64,000 bases of DNA from Burkholderiales bacterium (GTDB taxonomy: Bacteria; Pseudomonadota; Gammaproteobacteria; Burkholderiales; Burkholderiaceae_F): assembly GCA_016716275.1 (NCBI GenBank), contig JADJWR010000001.1:372001-436000 (forward strand), written 5' to 3'. The notes beneath the pieces were generated by a model that saw nothing but the letters and a program-made list of their open reading frames with translations, did not search any database and was not told where the DNA came from. The stretch's first letter is position 1. Each line of letters opens with the position of its first letter. The position numbers and the translations under genes are program-made. This document shows, in pieces, positions 55,130 through 63,938 of this stretch.

Positions 55130-55513
55130 ATGAACTGGCTCGAGGAGATCCGCTTCGACGAGAACGGGCTGGTGCCGGTGATCGCCCAGGATGCGATGAG
55201 CGGGCGCGTGCTGATGATGGCCTGGGCCAATGCCGGCGCACTGGCCGAGACGGTGGTCACCGGTCAGGCGGTGTACTTCTCGCGCTCGCGCGGCAGGCTG
55301 TGGCGCAAGGGTGAGGAATCCGGCCATCGGCAGCGGGTGCAGGAAGTGCGGCTGGACTGCGATGGCGACGTGGTGCTGTACCGGGTGGAACAGGCGGGCG
55401 GAATCGCCTGTCATACCGGTCGCGAGAGCTGCTTTTTCCGCCTGCTGAGCGACGGCCGATGGCAGGCGGTCGATCCGGTGCTGATGGACCCCGAACTGAT
55501 CTACCGAAAATGA
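55130..55513 (+). CDS. hisI: Phosphoribosyl-AMP cyclohydrolase
   Basis: Opens the adenine ring of PR-AMP; zinc/magnesium enzyme. 127 residues from ATG 55130 (GTG 55121 is possible). Family core MSGRVLMMAWANAGAL, YFSRSRGRLWRKGEESGH, and LDCDGDVVLYRVEQ with GGIACHTGRESCFF (zinc cysteines). It is separate from hisE, and the stop overlaps the hisE ATG. Confidence 0.96.
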   Translation: MNWLEEIRFDENGLVPVIAQDAMSGRVLMMAWANAGALAETVVTGQAVYFSRSRGRLWRKGEESGHRQRVQEVRLDCDGDVVLYRVEQAGGIACHTGRESCFFRLLSDGRWQAVDPVLMDPELIYRK

Positions 55514-55869
55514 CCGACGACGACGTGCTGGCCCGGCTGGCGGCGGTGATCGAGTCGCGGCGCGGCGGCGACCCGGACGCTTCGTATGTCGCACGCCTGC
55601 TCGCCCGCGGCGAGGACGCGATCCTGAAGAAGGTGGGCGAGGAGGCGACCGAAACGGTGCTCGCCGCCAAGGATGCCGGCCGCGGCGGGCCGAAGGAACG
55701 CCTGGTCGCCGAGACCGCCGACCTGTGGTTCCATTGCCTGGTGATGCTGGCGCACTACGGGCTCACACCGCAGCAGGTGCTCGCTGAACTGCAGCGCCGT
55801 GCCGGGGTGTCGGGCCTCGAAGAGAAGGCTGCGCGAAAGGCGCAGGCGCGCGACGACGCGGGTGAGTGA
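55510..55869 (+). CDS. hisE: Phosphoribosyl-ATP pyrophosphatase
   Basis: Hydrolyses PR-ATP to PR-AMP; all-alpha MazG-like fold. 119 residues from ATG 55510. KVGEEATETVLAAKD and the metal-binding ETADLWFHCLVML helix are conserved. Last his gene of the operon. Confidence 0.95.
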   Translation: MTDDDVLARLAAVIESRRGGDPDASYVARLLARGEDAILKKVGEEATETVLAAKDAGRGGPKERLVAETADLWFHCLVMLAHYGLTPQQVLAELQRRAGVSGLEEKAARKAQARDDAGE

Positions 55870-55880
55870 GGGAGGCCGAC

Positions 55881-56222
55881 ATGAGCTCGAACTGCATCTT
55901 CTGCAAGATCGTCAGCGGCGAGATCCCCAGCGGCAAGGTCTACGAGGACGAGGATCTGGTCGTCTTCCACGACATCCACCCGGCCGCACCGGTGCACCTG
56001 CTGATGGTGCCGCGCGAGCACTTCGAAAACCTCGACGTCGCCGAGGCTCGGCACGAGCGCCTGTTGGGTAAAATGCAGCTCCTCGCACCGCGGCTGGCAC
56101 GAGAACAGGGCGCCACGAACGGCTATCGTGTCGTCACCAACAACGGCCCGGACGGCGGGCAAGAGGTCTATCACTTGCACGTGCACGTGCTGGGCGGGCC
56201 CCGGCCGTGGAAACGTCTGTAG
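55881..56222 (+). CDS. HIT-family nucleotide hydrolase (HinT-like)
   Basis: Histidine-triad protein that hydrolyses nucleoside phosphoramidates or acyl-adenylates. 113 residues from ATG 55881 with GGGAGG upstream. Zinc-type cysteines C5/C8 (CIFC), then the triad HLHVH (98-102). A HIT gene after hisE is usual in betaproteobacteria. Confidence 0.94.
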   Translation: MSSNCIFCKIVSGEIPSGKVYEDEDLVVFHDIHPAAPVHLLMVPREHFENLDVAEARHERLLGKMQLLAPRLAREQGATNGYRVVTNNGPDGGQEVYHLHVHVLGGPRPWKRL

Positions 56223-56240
56223 TCGTCACCGGAGATCACC

Positions 56241-56471
56241 ATGGGTTCGTTCTCAATCTGGCACTGGCTGGTTGTCCTGCTGGTCATCATCCTGGTCTTC
56301 GGAACCAGCAAGCTGAAGAACATGGGCAAGGATCTCGGCAGCGCGATCAAGGGCTTCAAGGAAGGCATCAAGGAAGGCACCGACGAGGTCGACGCCGCGG
56401 CGAAGAAGGTCGAGGAAAGCAAGCAGGTCGGCGGCCAGACCATCGACGTGCAGGCCAAAGAGAAATCCTGA
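56241..56471 (+). CDS. tatA: Twin-arginine translocase subunit TatA
   Basis: Pore-forming subunit of the Tat exporter of folded proteins. 76 residues: N-terminal membrane helix (IWHWLVVLLVIILVFG), FGTSKLKNMGKDLG hinge, amphipathic helix GSAIKGFKEGIKEG and a charged tail. First gene of tatABC. Confidence 0.96.
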   Translation: MGSFSIWHWLVVLLVIILVFGTSKLKNMGKDLGSAIKGFKEGIKEGTDEVDAAAKKVEESKQVGGQTIDVQAKEKS

Positions 56472-56555
56472 TCGCCTCGCGCCGCCGGCCGCTGGCTTGC
56501 GTCGCCGGCAGCGCCCGGCCGGCTCGACGCTGAACACCCGGGCGCCCGCTGCCAG

Positions 56556-57080
56556 ATGTTCGACTTCAGTTTCGGCGAACTCGCGCTGATCGGCACGGTG
56601 GCGCTGGTGGTGCTCGGCCCCGAACGGCTGCCCAAGGTGGCGCGCACCGTCGGCGAGTGGGTCGGCAAGGCGCAGCGCTACGTCAGCCAGGTCAAGAGCG
56701 ACATCAATCGCGAGATGGAACTGGCCGAGCTGAAGAAGCTGCAGGAGCAGGCGCGGCAGGCGGCGCAGTCCGTCCAGTCGTCGCTCAACGAGGTCAGTTC
56801 CGGCATCGCCTCGATCGAGACGGAAATCGGCAAGGGCACGGCGCCGGACGGGGCAAAGGCGGGCGAGACGACGCCGGCCGACTACGCGTGGGAGGGGGCG
56901 GGCGAGACCTGGCAGAGCAGCGTCGTCCCCAGGCGCTACAAGCCGGGCCCGTCGGTGGACGAACTGGCCGAGGAACTGGCGCGCCTGAAGCGGCAGATGG
57001 CGATGCCGTCGGCGCACGCCGGCGCGCAGCGCAAGTACGCGCCGCGCGCGCGGATCAACCGGCCGCGCATTCGCCGCTGA
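56556..57080 (+). CDS. tatB: Twin-arginine translocase subunit TatB
   Basis: Substrate-receptor subunit with TatC. 174 residues: MFDFSFGELALIGTVALVVLGPERLP with the conserved glutamate in the membrane helix, then an amphipathic helix and a variable C-terminal tail rich in basic residues (QRKYAPRARINRPRIRR). Confidence 0.95.
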   Translation: MFDFSFGELALIGTVALVVLGPERLPKVARTVGEWVGKAQRYVSQVKSDINREMELAELKKLQEQARQAAQSVQSSLNEVSSGIASIETEIGKGTAPDGAKAGETTPADYAWEGAGETWQSSVVPRRYKPGPSVDELAEELARLKRQMAMPSAHAGAQRKYAPRARINRPRIRR

Positions 57081-57096
57081 CGGAGCCGAGCGGACG

Positions 57097-57879
57097 ATGA
57101 GCGGCGAGCCCCCGGCCGGCGGCACCGAGCCCGGCGAAGAGCAGAGCTTCCTGTCGCACCTGATCGAGCTGCGCCAGCGTCTGGTGCGCTCGGCGATCGC
57201 CGTGGTGGTGATCTTCCTGGCGCTGTCGCCGTTCATGCGCGACATCTTCGCCATCCTGTCGGCGCCGCTGATGAGCGTGCTGCCGGAGGGAACCAAGCTG
57301 ATCGCCACCGGCGTGATCACGCCGTTCATGGTGCCGCTGAAACTGACCCTGTTCGTCTCCTTCCTGATCGCGCTGCCCTACGTGCTGTACCAGGTGTGGG
57401 CCTTCGTCGCGCCTGGCCTTTACCTGCACGAGAAGCGGCTGGCCGCGCCGATCATCGCCTCCAGCGTGGCGATGTTCGCGCTCGGCATGGCGTACTGCTA
57501 TTTCGTCGTCTTCCGCCTGGTGTTCCGGTTCATCGCCAGCTTCGCCCCGACCACGGTCAACGTCGCGCCCGACATCGACGCCTACTTCAGCTTCGTGCTC
57601 GGGCTTTTCCTCGCCTTCGGCCTGACCTTCGAAGTGCCGATCGTGGTGGTGCTGCTGGCGCGCTTCGGCATTGCCGACGTCGAGCGGCTGAAGGCCGCGC
57701 GGCCCTACGTGATCGTCGGCTCCTTCATCGTCGCGGCGATCTTCACGCCGCCTGACGTCATCTCGCAGCTGCTGCTGGCGGTGCCGCTGTGCCTGCTGTA
57801 CGAGGTCGGCATCCAGGTGGCGCGGCTGGTCGGCAAGCGCGCCGATGCCGAGGCTGCAGGCTCGGCGAGCGGCAGCTGA
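57097..57879 (+). CDS. tatC: Twin-arginine translocase subunit TatC
   Basis: Six-helix receptor that binds the twin-arginine signal. 260 residues; SFLSHLIELRQRLVRS, FVAPGLYLHEKRLAAP and FGLTFEVPIVVVLLARFGI are conserved. Likely clients in this window are MsrP, the DUF882 protein and the Rieske protein. Confidence 0.97.
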   Translation: MSGEPPAGGTEPGEEQSFLSHLIELRQRLVRSAIAVVVIFLALSPFMRDIFAILSAPLMSVLPEGTKLIATGVITPFMVPLKLTLFVSFLIALPYVLYQVWAFVAPGLYLHEKRLAAPIIASSVAMFALGMAYCYFVVFRLVFRFIASFAPTTVNVAPDIDAYFSFVLGLFLAFGLTFEVPIVVVLLARFGIADVERLKAARPYVIVGSFIVAAIFTPPDVISQLLLAVPLCLLYEVGIQVARLVGKRADAEAAGSASGS

Positions 57880-57899
57880 GCAGACGATTCGCCTGCCGC

Positions 57900-57930
57900 G
57901 CGGGCTGCCGGCGGCGATCCGGCGGCCCGC
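57900..57930. terminator. Hairpin between convergent tatC and degS-like genes
   Basis: A 12-bp stem with a single G-U pair (57900-57911 with 57919-57930, 7-nt loop) in the 105-bp convergent gap. No T-tract on either side; probably a bidirectional transcription barrier. Confidence 0.45.
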
Positions 57931-57984
57931 ATCGAAGCAGGGGAACTGCGCCCGCGGCTGCGCCGCTGATCGGCGAACGGCCCG

Positions 57985-59154
57985 TCAGCGCCGCTCCGGC
58001 GGCACCGGGCGTTCGCCGACGGTGACGTTGAGGTCGAGCTGGCGGCCGTCACGTTCGACGCGCACCCGGGCCACCGAGCCCGGCGCCAGCTGGGCGATCT
58101 GCTGCAGCATGCCGGGCGTGTCGCGCACCGGCGTGTCGTTGATCGTCAGCAGGACGTCGCCCGGCTCCACGCCGGCGCTGCCTGCAGGCGCATTGCGCTG
58201 CACGCCGCGCACCACCACGCCCTGCTGGCGGCGCAGCTTCAGCGCGGCGACCAGCTCGGGCGTGATGTCGACCGGCTCGATGCCGAAGTAGCCGCGGGTG
58301 ACGCGCCCCTTGGCGATCAGGTCTCTCATCACCTCGGTGACCAGTGCCGTCGGGATGGCGAAGCCGATGCCGATCGAGCCGCCGGATCGCGAATAGATCG
58401 CCGTGTTGATGCCGACCAGGTTGCCGGCGGTGTCGATCAGCGCGCCGCCCGAGTTGCCCTGGTTGATCGCCGCGTCGGTCTGGATGAAGTTCTCGTAGCG
58501 GTTGATGCCGAGGTTGTTGCGGCCGACCGCCGAGACGATGCCCATCGTCACCGTCTGGCCGACGTCGAACGGGTTGCCGATCGCCAGCACCACGTCGCCG
58601 ACGTTCAGGGCGTCGGAGGACCCGAGCGTGATCACCGGCAGGTCGCGCGCCTCGATGCGCAGCACCGCGACATCGGTCTCCGGGTCGGCGCCGACCAGCG
58701 TCGCGGCGACCTTGCGGCCGTCGGCCAGCCCCACCGCGATCTCGTCGGCCGCCTGCACCACATGGTGGTTGGTCAGCACGTAACCTTCGGCCGCGGCGAT
58801 CACGCCGGAGCCGAGGCCGGCGACGCGCTCGCCGCGGCCCGGTGGCCGGTCGCCGAAGAAGCGGTCGAAGATCGGGTCTTCGAGCGCCGGCGAGCGGCGG
58901 ATCTCCTTGGTCGTGTAGACGCTCACCACGGCGGGCATCGCCCGCCGCGCCGCCTCGGCGTAGGACTTCATCTGCACCGCGGCCGGCGCCTCGGGCGGCG
59001 GCGCCGCCTGCTGGATCGTCACCTGGGGCGCCGGCGACGGCGCGATCGCCGTTCCGCCGCGCAGCCACTGCGGCTGCAGCGTGGCGACGATGAACAGCAG
59101 CGCCAGGCCGATCGTGACGGCCTGCGCGAACAGCAGCCACAGGCGCGAGAGCAT
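57985..59154 (-). CDS. Membrane-anchored HtrA-family serine protease (DegS-like)
   Basis: Periplasmic quality-control or regulatory protease. The 389-residue product has an N-terminal membrane anchor (about 8-26), a Pro-rich linker, a trypsin-like domain with H131 (TNHHVV), D161 (PETDVAVLRIE) and S235 (GNSGGA), and one PDZ domain (about 285-380). One PDZ plus an uncleaved anchor resembles DegS rather than DegP. An anti-sigma partner is not visible nearby. It is followed on its strand by nothing up to the hairpin at 57.9 kb; mscL is 31 bp upstream. Confidence 0.92.
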   Translation of the reverse strand: MLSRLWLLFAQAVTIGLALLFIVATLQPQWLRGGTAIAPSPAPQVTIQQAAPPPEAPAAVQMKSYAEAARRAMPAVVSVYTTKEIRRSPALEDPIFDRFFGDRPPGRGERVAGLGSGVIAAAEGYVLTNHHVVQAADEIAVGLADGRKVAATLVGADPETDVAVLRIEARDLPVITLGSSDALNVGDVVLAIGNPFDVGQTVTMGIVSAVGRNNLGINRYENFIQTDAAINQGNSGGALIDTAGNLVGINTAIYSRSGGSIGIGFAIPTALVTEVMRDLIAKGRVTRGYFGIEPVDITPELVAALKLRRQQGVVVRGVQRNAPAGSAGVEPGDVLLTINDTPVRDTPGMLQQIAQLAPGSVARVRVERDGRQLDLNVTVGERPVPPERR

Positions 59155-59185
59155 CGGCAGCGACCTCGCTGGCAGTACGGCGAAA

Positions 59186-59602
59186 CTAGCGCTTCAGCGC
59201 GTCGCGGATCTCGCGCAGCAGGACCACGTCCTCGGGCGGCGCTGCCGGCGCCGGCGGCGCCTCGCGCTTGATCCTGTTCATCGACTTGACCATCCAGAAG
59301 ATGATGAAGGCCAGGATGACGAAGTTGATCGCCACGGTGACGAAGCTTCCCCACGCGAACACCGTGCCGGCCTTCTGCGCCTCGGCCAGCGGCGCACCCG
59401 GCGCGACCGCGCCCGAGAGCACCCAGTACTTGTTGGAGAAGTCGATCTGGCCGCCGGCGATGAAGTTGACCAGCGGCATGATCACGTCCCTGACCAGCGA
59501 GTCGACGATCTTGCCGAAGGCGCCGCCGATGATCACGCCGACGGCGAGGTCCATCACGTTGCCCTTGAGCGCAAACTCCCTGAACTCCTGCATCATTCCC
59601 AT
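59186..59602 (-). CDS. mscL: Large-conductance mechanosensitive channel MscL
   Basis: Pressure-relief channel, 138 residues. EFREFALKGNVMDLAVGVIIGGAFGKIVDSLV is the amphipathic helix plus pore helix; a second helix lies at VAINFVILAFIIFWMVKSMN and a charged C-terminal helix follows (EDVVLLREIRDALKR). It is in the same direction as the degS-like gene. Confidence 0.97.
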   Translation of the reverse strand: MGMMQEFREFALKGNVMDLAVGVIIGGAFGKIVDSLVRDVIMPLVNFIAGGQIDFSNKYWVLSGAVAPGAPLAEAQKAGTVFAWGSFVTVAINFVILAFIIFWMVKSMNRIKREAPPAPAAPPEDVVLLREIRDALKR

Positions 59603-59774
59603 TGCCGCTGCTCCCTGTCGTGGTCTGGCATCGATGTCGTGCGGATGTGGACCGCACCGTGATTATCCGTTCTGCGCGATGCCGCCATCGGCCGGCGCGC
59701 CGCGGCAGTTTGGGATTGCGGCGCCCGCCTCGGCGGTCCGCAGCGGCTCCGGCGGCGGACCCGGGGCCATCGGT

Positions 59775-59780
59775 TAAAAT
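59775..59780 (+). promoter_or_regulatory. Possible -10 element (TAAAAT) for petABC
   Basis: TAAAAT lies 52 bp before petA in the 230-bp divergent gap with mscL. The expected -35 position is GC-only, so it may depend on an activator or not be real. Confidence 0.3.
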
Positions 59781-59832
59781 CCGCGGTCGCCCTGACAGGG
59801 CAGGCTCACACCCCTTCGATCAGAGATCTCCC

Positions 59833-60438
59833 ATGGCTACCACTTCTGACGCGCAGGACGCCGTCGACTCCGGCCGGCGCGCCGCACTCGTCGCCACGAG
59901 CGTGGCCGGCGGTGCCGGCGCCCTTGCCGTGGCGACGCCGTTCGTTGCCTCCTTCACCCCGTCCGAGCGCGCCAAGGCGGCCGGCGCCCCGGTCGAGGTC
60001 GACCTGTCGGGCATCGCCCCCGGCGCCATGAAGACCGTCGAATGGCGCGGCAAGCCGGTCTGGATCCTGCGCCGCACGCCGGAGATGATCGCCGCGGTGA
60101 CCAAGACCAACGACCGGGTGGCTGACCCGGAGTCGAGGCGAACCGCCTATCCGACCCCCGAGTACGCGCGCAACGAACTGCGCTCGATCAAGCCGGAGTT
60201 CCTGGTCACGGTCGGCATCTGCACCCACCTCGGCTGCTCGCCGGTCGGACCGTTCGCGGCGGGGATGAACCCGACGCTGGGCGACGACATGGGGTTCCTG
60301 TGCCCGTGCCACGGCTCGACCTTCGACCTGGCCGGCCGCGTGTTCCAGAACAAGCCGGCGCCCGACAACCTCGAGGTGCCGCCGCACAAGTACCTGTCCG
60401 ACACGCTGCTGCTGGTCGGCGAAGACGGCAAGGCCTAG
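59833..60438 (+). CDS. petA: Ubiquinol-cytochrome c reductase Rieske iron-sulfur subunit
   Basis: 2Fe-2S subunit of the bc1 complex that accepts an electron from ubiquinol. 201 residues: twin-arginine-containing N-terminus (R15-R16 before a hydrophobic helix), then cluster ligands C130/H132 in CTHLGC and C157/H160 in CPCHGS, with C135 and C159 for the disulfide. Operon petABC. Confidence 0.97.
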   Translation: MATTSDAQDAVDSGRRAALVATSVAGGAGALAVATPFVASFTPSERAKAAGAPVEVDLSGIAPGAMKTVEWRGKPVWILRRTPEMIAAVTKTNDRVADPESRRTAYPTPEYARNELRSIKPEFLVTVGICTHLGCSPVGPFAAGMNPTLGDDMGFLCPCHGSTFDLAGRVFQNKPAPDNLEVPPHKYLSDTLLLVGEDGKA

Positions 60439-60532
60439 CGCCGCCCGACCTGCCCTGCCGCGCGGCACCGCCGCCGGCGCCGAGCCACAGTCAGTCTCCG
60501 AACACCGGAACCGCCGCCAAGGAATCAGCGAA

Positions 60533-61930
60533 ATGCCTTTGCACAAGACCGAATACAAGGGTGTCTTCGGCTGGATCGACCAGCGCATGCCGTCGCTCAT
60601 GGCCGAGTACAAGAAGCACCTGTCGGAGTACTACGCGCCGAAGAACTTCAACTTCTGGTACTTCTTCGGCTCGCTGGCGATCGTCGTGCTGGTGATCCAG
60701 ATCGCCACCGGCATCTTCCTGACGATGCACTACAAGCCGGACGCCCGCTTCGCGTTCGAATCGGTCGAGTACATCATGCGCGACGTGCCGGGCGGCTGGT
60801 TCATCCGCTACATGCACTCGACCGGCGCCTCGTTCTTCTTCATCGTCGTCTACCTGCACATGTTCCGCGCGCTGCTGTACGGCAGCTACCGAACGCCGCG
60901 CGAGATCATCTGGATCTTCGGCTGCCTGATCTTCCTGGTCCTGATGGGCGAGGCCTTCTTCGGCTACCTGCTGCCGTGGGGCCAGATGAGCTACTGGGGC
61001 GCGCAGGTGATCGTCAACCTGTTCTCGGCGATCCCGGTGATCGGTCCCGACCTGTCGCTGGCGATCCGCGGTGACTACGTGGTGTCCGACGCGACGCTGA
61101 ACCGCTTCTTCGCCATGCACGTGATCGCCTTCCCGCTGATCCTGGTCGGCCTGGTGGCGGCGCACATCCTGGCCCTGCACGACGTCGGCTCGAACAACCC
61201 CGACGGCGTCGAGATCAAGGAGACGCTCGATCCCAAGACCGGCATTCCGCTCGACGGCATCCCGTTTCACCCGTACTACACCGTGCACGACATCATGGGG
61301 CTCGGGGTGTTCCTGATCGTCTTCTTCAGCGTGGTGTTCTTCATGCCGGAGATGGGCGGCTACTTTCTGGAATGGAACAACTTCATCCCGGCCGACCCGC
61401 TGCAGACGCCGTCGCACATCGCCCCGGTGTGGTACTTCACGCCCTACTACTCGATCCTGCGCGCGACCACCGAACCGTTCATGCTGGCGCTCGCCGCCGG
61501 CCTGGGTCTGTACGCGCTGCTGCTGTTCTTCACCCTGCGCAGCCGCATCGCCAAGTACGCGGTTCTTGCGGCAGCCGCCGTGGTCATCGTGCTGATGGTC
61601 GGCGGGCCGCTGAAGCTCGACCCGAAGCTGTGGGGCGTGGTGCTGATGGGCGCCTCGGTGATGATCTTCATCGGTCTGCCGTGGCTCGACCAGTCGCCGG
61701 CCAAGTCGATGCGCTACCGGCCGGCCTGGCACCTGTGGCTGCTGATGGGCTTCGTGGTGGTGTTCGTCGTGCTTGGCTACTTCGGCACCCAGCCGCCGTC
61801 GCCGGTCAACGAGCGGGCCTCGCAGATCGGCACGCTGCTGTACTTCGCCTTCTTCCTGCTGATGCCGTGGTGGAGCCGGATGGGCGAGTTCAAGCCGGTG
61901 CCTTCGCGCGTCACCTTCGCCGCGCACTAG
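60533..61930 (+). CDS. petB: Cytochrome b of the bc1 complex
   Basis: Quinone-oxidising membrane core carrying two b hemes. 465 residues with eight or more helices. Heme histidines lie in IRYMHSTGASFFFIVVYLHM and MHVIAFPLILVGLVAAHILAL; the Qo-site PVWYFTPYYSILRA sequence (PEWY variant PVWY) is noteworthy. The C-terminal half is longer than in mitochondrial cytochrome b. Confidence 0.96.
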   Translation: MPLHKTEYKGVFGWIDQRMPSLMAEYKKHLSEYYAPKNFNFWYFFGSLAIVVLVIQIATGIFLTMHYKPDARFAFESVEYIMRDVPGGWFIRYMHSTGASFFFIVVYLHMFRALLYGSYRTPREIIWIFGCLIFLVLMGEAFFGYLLPWGQMSYWGAQVIVNLFSAIPVIGPDLSLAIRGDYVVSDATLNRFFAMHVIAFPLILVGLVAAHILALHDVGSNNPDGVEIKETLDPKTGIPLDGIPFHPYYTVHDIMGLGVFLIVFFSVVFFMPEMGGYFLEWNNFIPADPLQTPSHIAPVWYFTPYYSILRATTEPFMLALAAGLGLYALLLFFTLRSRIAKYAVLAAAAVVIVLMVGGPLKLDPKLWGVVLMGASVMIFIGLPWLDQSPAKSMRYRPAWHLWLLMGFVVVFVVLGYFGTQPPSPVNERASQIGTLLYFAFFLLMPWWSRMGEFKPVPSRVTFAAH

Positions 61931-61952
61931 ATCCCCGCAGAGCCGAAGAAAG

Positions 61953-62783
61953 ATGAACAAACTGATCGCTTTCCTGTGCCTGCTGGCCAGCAGCACCGCC
62001 TACGCTGCCGGCGCGCTCGTCCACCTGGACACCTGGCCCGAGGCGCGCGGCAAGGACCTGGCGGCGCTGCAGAACGGCGCCCGACTGTTCGCCAACTACT
62101 GCATGGGCTGCCACGGCGCCAGCCTGATGCGCTGGAACCGCCTCGAGGCGATCGGCCTGGACGACCGGCAGATCCGCGAATTCCTGATCTTCGGCAACCA
62201 GAAGGTCGGCGACACGATGACGATCGCCATGCGGCCGGCCGACGCCAAGCAGTGGTTCGGCAAGATGCCGCCCGACCTGTCGGTGATCACGCGTGCCCGC
62301 ACGTCTTTCGACTACAAGGGCACCGACTATCTCTATTCGCTGCTGCGCGGCTACTACCGGGACGCCGGCAGCCCGACCGGCTGGAACAACGTCGTCTTTC
62401 CGACCATCGGCATGCCGCACATCCTGTGGGAGCGGCAGGGGCCGCGCGAGGCGACCATCGAGCGCGTTCATCACGAGGTCGGCGGCAAGGGCATGGTGCG
62501 CGAGGTGTCGGTGTTCGACGCGGCGGGCAACGTGACGGTCACCCGCACGCCGATCGAGGGTCACGCGGCCGAGGGGATGTCGCACTCGTTCAAGCCGGCC
62601 GACCCGGCGCTGGCGCGCCAGTTCGACGCCGAGGTGGCCGACCTGGTCGCCTTTCTCACCTTCATGACCGACCCGAGCGCGACCACCCGGGTGCGGATCG
62701 GCGTGTGGGTGCTGCTGTTCCTCGCCTTCTTCACCGTGCTCGCCTGGTGGCTGAACCGCGAGTACTGGAAGGACGTGAAGTAA
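61953..62783 (+). CDS. petC: Cytochrome c1 of the bc1 complex
   Basis: Membrane-anchored c-type cytochrome, 276 residues. Signal peptide (to about 19), heme motif CMGCH (C50, C53, H54), Met ligand region (AMRPADAKQWFGKMPPDLS) and a C-terminal membrane anchor (IGVWVLLFLAFFTVLAWWL). Electrons would pass to cytochrome c4. Confidence 0.96.
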   Translation: MNKLIAFLCLLASSTAYAAGALVHLDTWPEARGKDLAALQNGARLFANYCMGCHGASLMRWNRLEAIGLDDRQIREFLIFGNQKVGDTMTIAMRPADAKQWFGKMPPDLSVITRARTSFDYKGTDYLYSLLRGYYRDAGSPTGWNNVVFPTIGMPHILWERQGPREATIERVHHEVGGKGMVREVSVFDAAGNVTVTRTPIEGHAAEGMSHSFKPADPALARQFDAEVADLVAFLTFMTDPSATTRVRIGVWVLLFLAFFTVLAWWLNREYWKDVK

Positions 62784-62843
62784 GGCCGCGACCGCCGCCG
62801 GCGCCGCGCGCCGGCCACGACGACAACTTCGGAACCCGAAACC

Positions 62844-63446
62844 ATGATGGTGCTTTACTCCGGAACCACCTGTCCGTTCTCGCAGCGCTGCCGCTTCGTG
62901 CTGTTCGAGAAGGGGATGGACTTCGAGATCAAGGACGTCGATCTGTTCAACAAGCCCGAGGACATCAACGTGATGAATCCCTACGGGCAGGTGCCGATCC
63001 TGGTCGAGCGCGACCTGGTGCTTTACGAGTCGAACATCATCAACGAGTACATCGACGAGCGCTTCCCGCACCCGCAGCTGATGCCGGCCGACCCGGTGGC
63101 GCGGGCGCGCACGCGGCTGTTCCTGTTCAACTTCGAGCGCGAGCTGTTCGTCCACGTGCAGACGCTGGAGAACAGCAACAACCCCAAGCTGATCGATAAG
63201 GCCAGGCCGGCGATCCGCGACCGGCTGGTTCAGCTGGCGCCGGTGCTGCTGAAGAACAAGTACATGCTCGGCGACGACTTCTCGATGCTCGACGTGGCGA
63301 TCGCGCCGCTGCTGTGGCGGCTCGACCACTACGGCATCGACGTTCCGAAGAGCGCCGTGCCGCTGATGAAGTACGCCGAGCGCATCTTCAGCCGGCCTGC
63401 CTTCATCGAGGCGCTGACGCCCTCGGAAAAGGTGATGCGCCGCTGA
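62844..63446 (+). CDS. sspA: Stringent starvation protein A (GST-fold)
   Basis: Glutathione S-transferase-fold protein that binds RNA polymerase and regulates stress and virulence genes. 200 residues; N-terminal thioredoxin-like domain MVLYSGTTCPFSQRCRFVLFEK, cis-proline GQVPILVERDLVLYES, then the all-alpha domain. ATG 62847 is a second start. sspA-sspB downstream of petABC is a typical order. Confidence 0.95.
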   Translation: MMVLYSGTTCPFSQRCRFVLFEKGMDFEIKDVDLFNKPEDINVMNPYGQVPILVERDLVLYESNIINEYIDERFPHPQLMPADPVARARTRLFLFNFERELFVHVQTLENSNNPKLIDKARPAIRDRLVQLAPVLLKNKYMLGDDFSMLDVAIAPLLWRLDHYGIDVPKSAVPLMKYAERIFSRPAFIEALTPSEKVMRR

Positions 63447-63494
63447 TCGGCGGCCGGCGCCGGCGCCCGCGGGCAGCGTCGCTACACTGCGGCC

Positions 63495-63938
63495 ATGGCT
63501 GAAGTCTCGACCAAGCCCTACCTGGTCCGCGCCATCTACGACTGGTGCACCGATTCCGGCTTCACGCCGTATATCGCCGTGGCGGTCGACCAGAACGTGC
63601 GCGTGCCGGCCGAGTTCGTCAACAACGGCGAGATCGTGCTCAATGTCTCGCCGCTGGCAACCAGCCGGCTGCTGATCGACAACGAGGCGATCTCCTTCCA
63701 GGCGCGCTTCGGCGGCGTGCCGCGCGAGGTGTACGTGCCGATGGCGCAGGTGATCGCCGTCTACGCCCGCGAGAACGGCCAGGGCATGGCTTTCGAGGTG
63801 CCGCGCGCGATGAGCGCCGCCGCGCCGAGTGCCGACCGGCCGGCCGCCGACCTCGCGGCGGCGGGCGAACCGCTGAGCGAGCCGCCAGAACCGCCGAAGC
63901 CGACGACCGAACGGCCCCGCCTCACCCGGGTCAAGTAA
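63495..63938 (+). CDS. sspB: ClpXP protease specificity-enhancing factor SspB
   Basis: Adaptor that delivers ssrA-tagged proteins to ClpXP. 147 residues: globular N-domain (TKPYLVRAIYDWCTDSGFTPYIAV, NGEIVLNVSPLATSRL, YVPMAQVIAVYARENGQGM), an acidic/proline linker and a C-terminal ClpX-binding tail RPRLTRVK. The last 8 bp overlap an antiparallel gene end. Confidence 0.95.
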   Translation: MAEVSTKPYLVRAIYDWCTDSGFTPYIAVAVDQNVRVPAEFVNNGEIVLNVSPLATSRLLIDNEAISFQARFGGVPREVYVPMAQVIAVYARENGQGMAFEVPRAMSAAAPSADRPAADLAAAGEPLSEPPEPPKPTTERPRLTRVK

